Positions 60,420-64,000 of a DNA stretch of 64,000 bases are shown here, piece after piece. Under the pieces are notes generated by a model. That model saw only the letters and a program-made list of their open reading frames with translations, searched no databases and was not told the DNA's origin. The stretch covers positions 23,737,379 to 23,801,378 of the forward strand of contig WARS01000029.1 of NCBI GenBank assembly GCA_008933995.1, given 5' to 3'. The stretch is from Datnioides undecimradiatus. Its lineage: Eukaryota > Chordata > Actinopteri > Lobotiformes > Datnioididae. The stretch's first letter is position 1; the number at the start of each line of letters is the position of its first letter. A program made the translations under genes and the position numbers.

Positions 60420-61302
60420 CTGAGCGTCCCGCCTGCCCGGGTTAGAGCGCAGGGACGCGGGAACACACACATCAGACGCACAGTTTCAGTGACCCTGTAA
60501 CACAAAAACATCCACTGACCTGCGAACAGTTAATTACAAATGATATATTTACAGTTTCAAACACACACTGTGCCTCCACATGCGCGTGTCGTCCGCCGCC
60601 GTCGCACAGAAATGCTGCACGCTGCACACATGCATGCACTGTACATGAAGTAATCTATTACATCGCACATTCAATATTCATCCCTTTGCATGATTTGTTC
60701 ACATTCACAATAACACCTGGCTTGTATGCACATTGCATATTATATAACTCTATTTTTATATACAAATATATATATTTTGCTTATTTAAATGTTTATAATC
60801 TTCAGTTTTATCGTTTGAAGCTTCTTAAACCAGACGATCACAGCTGACAACTAAACATCAAGCATCTGTGCACATCTGCAGTTGGGAATGTAACTAAGTG
60901 CATTTACTCGAGTACTTTATGCTACTCGAGTACAATTTAAATGTACTTGTACTTTAGTTTTTATGCTACTTCAACAAGACTACACCTCAGAGAGAAGTAT
61001 TGTGCTTTCTACTGCGTCTAAACAAATCCAGCTGAAGCAATTAACAGTTAAACACAACGTCGGACAAACATTTGATGGTTTCAGCATCTTAAATTCAAAA
61101 AAAGCTCATTTTTCTTTTGTTTATTTTAATAATTTTTATTGAATTATTTTAATGTTTGGACTATTGGTCAGACAAAAGGAAACATTTATAAAACCTGTTC
61201 AGAGTAAACATGATGTTGTTTTACAGACACAGCCTGAGGTCCAAATGAAAGTAGCACAGCACCAAAAATCAAAACACATCAACATTTAAACGTGTCTTCT
61301 AT

Positions 61303-61334
<32 letters not shown>

Positions 61335-62284
61335 CAGCCGTCAAGCGTCATCTGCTGGGACCCAGATGCACGGCGAACAGCTCCCAGCTGCTTTGCGTAT
61401 TGATTGGTGATTGAAAAATGATTGGCTGTGGAAAGTAAACACAGAAGCACTCAGACGGTCATCAGGGAAACACACACACACACACATGTCATTAAATTTA
61501 CAGCCAGCACACACACACACACACACACACACACCTGAACATCAGTGTGGGTTCATACACACAGAGGAAAAGATGAGAGCATCAGTCTCACACACAGTCT
61601 GCAGAGCTGCAGCAGATTGTTCGCTGTGTTTATCTGCTCATTTACTCATGTGTCGGTCTGATCTGTGTCTGTGGAGCTGACGGCCAACGTTCACATATCA
61701 GTGAGGACAAATGAATGCATGTCTATATAAATGCAGGCTGTGTTCACAGAAGAGATACACTGACCTCCAGTGGTCTCAGCCTGTCAGGACAACAGCAGGT
61801 CTGAAGATGTGCATCAATCACTTTTATTGAGTCTCATGAACAGCTAAAAGTCAGCAGATGCAGATGTTTATGAGCTTTGCTTCTTCCTTCTGTTCTTCCA
61901 TTCAGTTTAGTCATAATGGAGGGAAACTGCACATTTAGAATAGTGAACCTCCAATTTCCAGTTTTGTCTCATGAACCATTTATATTATATCCTACCACGA
62001 CATTATCTAAAGAACAAAGTACATCTTTATGCCTATTCTTATTTTATTTGATTATTTTTCATGAGCTTTGAGCATTTAATTAATCCAAAAGCATAGTTTT
62101 GCTGTTCACATCCACGTTGTGTCTTTTTGTTCTTTGAGAATTTGATTTATTCAGAAAAAACACAAAAAAGAAGCTAAAACGAATAAAAAACAAAGAAATT
62201 GAGTTGTTTAAATTATATTTTATATTTTTTTAACCATTTTATATCATAACGTTTTTATTTTTATTCTTTAGCTTTTTAAAGCAC
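60420..62284. other. Region upstream of atpaf1
   Basis: AT-rich DNA with three CA runs (61304-61532) and poly-A/T patches near 62150-62290. No gene on either strand seen, so a divergent partner of atpaf1, if any, is not within 2 kb. Confidence 0.5.
61304..61532 (+). repeat. Cluster of three (CA)n runs
   Basis: CA runs lie at about 61304-61332, 61470-61486 and 61509-61532, the last before atpaf1. Confidence 0.9.
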
Positions 62285-62366
62285 ATATTTTTATGTCGGA
62301 ACTAATATTTGATAACCGCTCCCCGCCGGAACTTTATAGATGCTGGACGGGAGCGATGGAAAGATG
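62285..62366 (+). promoter_or_regulatory. atpaf1: atpaf1 start region with YY1-type element at the ATG
   Basis: The start codon sits in AAAGATGGCGGCGGCC (62360-62375), a close match to the YY1 consensus AAnATGGCGGC. YY1 sites overlapping the ATG are common in TATA-less housekeeping and mitochondrial genes. CpG density rises abruptly over about 62310-62560 compared with the very AT-rich 62000-62290. There is no clear TATA box at the expected distance. The exact transcription start cannot be seen. Confidence 0.6.
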
Positions 62367-62554
62367 GCGGCGGCCGTGGTACAAATGTCATGTTTGTACC
62401 GGGGGATGTTAGCGGTCAGGGCCACAGGGATCAGGACGCTGATCCCCGGGCTGGTGCCGGCGCATTTCCGAGCCTTCTCGGTGCGGAAGGAGCCGGAGCT
62501 GGAGGAGAACCCGTACTTTAACAAGTACCGGGACAAGATCCAGAAGCTGCGCAG
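62364..62554 (+). CDS. atpaf1: atpaf1 coding exon 1
   Basis: This exon encodes 63 residues plus two bases of codon 64. Residues 1-40 carry five arginines (R13, R19, R24, R36 and R41 close by), no acidic residue and alternating hydrophobics, as expected for a mitochondrial presequence; the segment ends around FRAFSV. Acidic residues start only at KEPELEENP. The exon ends in ...KLR with donor CAG|GTTAGC, a phase 2 intron, and reading joins cleanly to exon 2 as KLR-S-SKPQEY. The antisense and other-frame reading frames here are shadows. Confidence 0.93.
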
Positions 62555-64000
62555 GTTAGCGCGCTATGTTAGCTTCCAGCTACCGCGCGACACCCGGAAC
62601 TCCGTTAGAAAAGTCACTTATTTTAGAAATAATCTGCTTTTCGCTAGGTGTAAATACCCCCCAGACTATTGCAAACTATTTTAATAAAATGCTGATGAGC
62701 TAATGAGATATTCGTAATACAAATAGATGATCAAACAGATACACATATAAATATTTGACATTTATAGCTGAGTAACTCAATGTCGTAATGAGCGCAAACA
62801 TTAGCTAAAGCTGTTAAATAAAACTGATCACTTTATTTTATTTACAAATTTAACAAACGTGTCTTAGTTCAAAAGCTAAATTAGTGTAAGTGTCTTTTAT
62901 AGCTGCTGTTATTGTTTTTATTGTTATTTGTCTATGCAATATATTGTTATTCCTATTATTGATTATTAAAGGATTATTGATCAAAAATCTCACTCTGTAA
63001 AGATTTTGTGAAGGCACCAGCAGTCATATCAATATTCAATGTCACTAATGAGGAATTTGGTGACAAATAATAAGTCATTGAACTTCACACTCCCAGCATG
63101 CACCATGCTGCTGTGGCCTCTTCAGCTTCAATCAAAGACCAGGAAAACACTGAGAACCTGAAGATAATGTGATTAAATAACTGGAGGAAAGTTGGAAAAA
63201 AAGGGTCTAAACTTGTAGTTAATTCTGTAAAATATGCAGAACTGCTTGTATATCAGTAAATTTACAAGGTATTCTGGGAAATGTTGAAAGTCAGAAGCAA
63301 GTGAAGGCAGGTGGAGATAGTCCAGTAAATTCTTGGTGCATTCAACTCGATTAAAACGGGATTCGGTCTCTGTTTGTTTCGTCTGATGTTTCACTCATTC
63401 GTCTGTCTTTGCTTTCAGCTCCAAACCTCAGGAGTACAGGTCCCGCCTGGACAAAAGACACGAGGCCAAGAATGAGGTGCTGGGACACTCGAAGCAGGCG
63501 GAGTTCGTCAGGTTCATGGAGCAGGAGGTGGAGTATCAGAGCCCCGTCCACAAAGTCCTGAAATATTAAACTAATTCAAACACAGTGTAATCATTTTTCT
63601 CTTTTTTTAAACAGGAAGGGTGAGACGACACGTTTCTATGGTTTTATCTCATGTTTTGCATTTTCTCATGTCACTTTTGAAACTTTTGCAGCTGGAGAAA
63701 AGGGACAAGATGGCCGCCGGCGACGGCGCATCGGGAGGTTTCACAAAGAACAAGGTGAGAGGAGGGAAGGAGCCGTTGAATCAGTTACATCTCATGTAAT
63801 GTGGCTTTATTCACTTTAAGATTGTTCTGTTTTGTCTGTTAAATGTTTTTAATGTGATGATGATGATCTGTAACATGTTTTCCTGCAGACGCTGGGCTCC
63901 ATCCTCAACATGGAGATGATCAGGGACAAGACGGGGGAGGAGATATCAGAGGTGAGGACGGAAGCAGCTTTCTTTAGCATGTAGCCTCAGGCATTTAGAA
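62364..64000 (+). CDS. atpaf1: atpaf1, ATP synthase mitochondrial F1 complex assembly factor 1 (5' part, exons 1-4)
   Basis: The product is a mitochondrial matrix chaperone (Atp11 family) that binds free F1 beta subunits and helps the alpha3beta3 hexamer form. Four coding exons can be joined in one frame: 62364-62554, 63419-63527, 63692-63754 and 63889-63951, giving 142 codons. All have AG acceptors and GT donors. Vertebrate ATPAF1-like landmarks appear in order: an Arg-rich, acid-poor N-terminus, [41 protein letters not shown] and [18 protein letters not shown]. The family protein is a little over 300 residues, so more than half lies beyond 64000. I chose the ATG at 62364 because it has AAG before it and starts the MAAA-type N-terminus known from orthologues; an in-frame ATG at 62340 would add eight residues. 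The catalytic-free chaperone core lies downstream of the window, so only the targeting and start regions are seen. Confidence 0.93.
63419..63527 (+). CDS. atpaf1: atpaf1 coding exon 2
   Basis: The acceptor is TTTGCTTTCAG at 63408-63418. The first base completes a serine codon and 36 codons follow, including [14 protein letters not shown] and [12 protein letters not shown], the most conserved N-terminal stretch of ATPAF1 (human has the matching SRLEKR and GHSKQGDF). The donor is GAG|GTGGAG at 63528, leaving a phase 0 junction. Reading through into the intron reaches a stop at about 63568, so splicing is needed. Confidence 0.92.
63692..63754 (+). CDS. atpaf1: atpaf1 coding exon 3
   Basis: The acceptor is CTTTTGCAG and the donor is AAG|GTGAGA. 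The exon has 21 codons, phase 0 at both ends. It encodes [21 protein letters not shown]; the GFTKNK end matches the GFTKDK of mammalian ATPAF1, while the Ala/Gly-rich middle is variable in the family. Confidence 0.9.
63889..63951 (+). CDS. atpaf1: atpaf1 coding exon 4
   Basis: The acceptor is TTTTCCTGCAG and the donor is GAG|GTGAGG at 63952. The exon has 21 phase 0 codons: [20 protein letters not shown] then E. This matches the LSSIFNIEMVKEKTAEEI segment of human ATPAF1, which opens the Atp11 domain that holds the F1 beta-binding region. The gene continues past the window edge. Confidence 0.92.

Noticed and set aside
1..64000. CRISPR arrays, operons, prophage or bacterial defence systems
   Set aside because: None is present; intron-containing gene, satellites and transposons show vertebrate nuclear DNA.

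Overview
This window looks like chromosomal DNA of a ray-finned fish, most likely a percomorph teleost. The evidence is the dense (CA)n/(TG)n microsatellites, the long polypurine/polypyrimidine tracts, short introns (about 0.86, 0.16 and 0.13 kb) in the one recognisable gene, and fish-type transposon debris. There is no bacterial or viral gene content.

The only protein-coding gene I can support lies at the extreme right end, on the + strand: the first four coding exons of atpaf1, the mitochondrial chaperone that assembles the F1 part of ATP synthase (62364-63951). The gene runs off the window. A YY1-type element overlaps its start codon.

Positions 1 to about 62300 have no gene I can recognise. 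They alternate between (a) AT-rich stretches with nothing visible; (b) CA/TG microsatellites and polypurine or polypyrimidine tracts; (c) compact, non-repetitive blocks of 100-550 bp rich in homeodomain-like TAATTA/TAATCC words, NFI and CCAAT motifs, which look by eye like conserved regulatory elements (not tested by alignment); and (d) transposon relics. The relics are a complete 450-bp solo LTR with a 5-bp target duplication (19725-20174), a three-copy dispersed repeat (19377, 33751, 49297), a two-copy 105-bp repeat (28261, 30318), a LINE reverse transcriptase scrap (40946) and a mariner-like transposase C-terminus (about 41130-41262). Splice-like cassettes occur at several places; all are candidates only. 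A recursive-splice-like motif at 46-62 would fit a long + strand intron.

The strongest unexpected signal is technical. Positions about 55435-55506 contain an exact 19-base Tn5 mosaic end joined to what I recall as the stLFR/MGI linked-read adapter, so the assembly probably carries un-trimmed sequencing adapter there. I found no evidence of a novel biological system.
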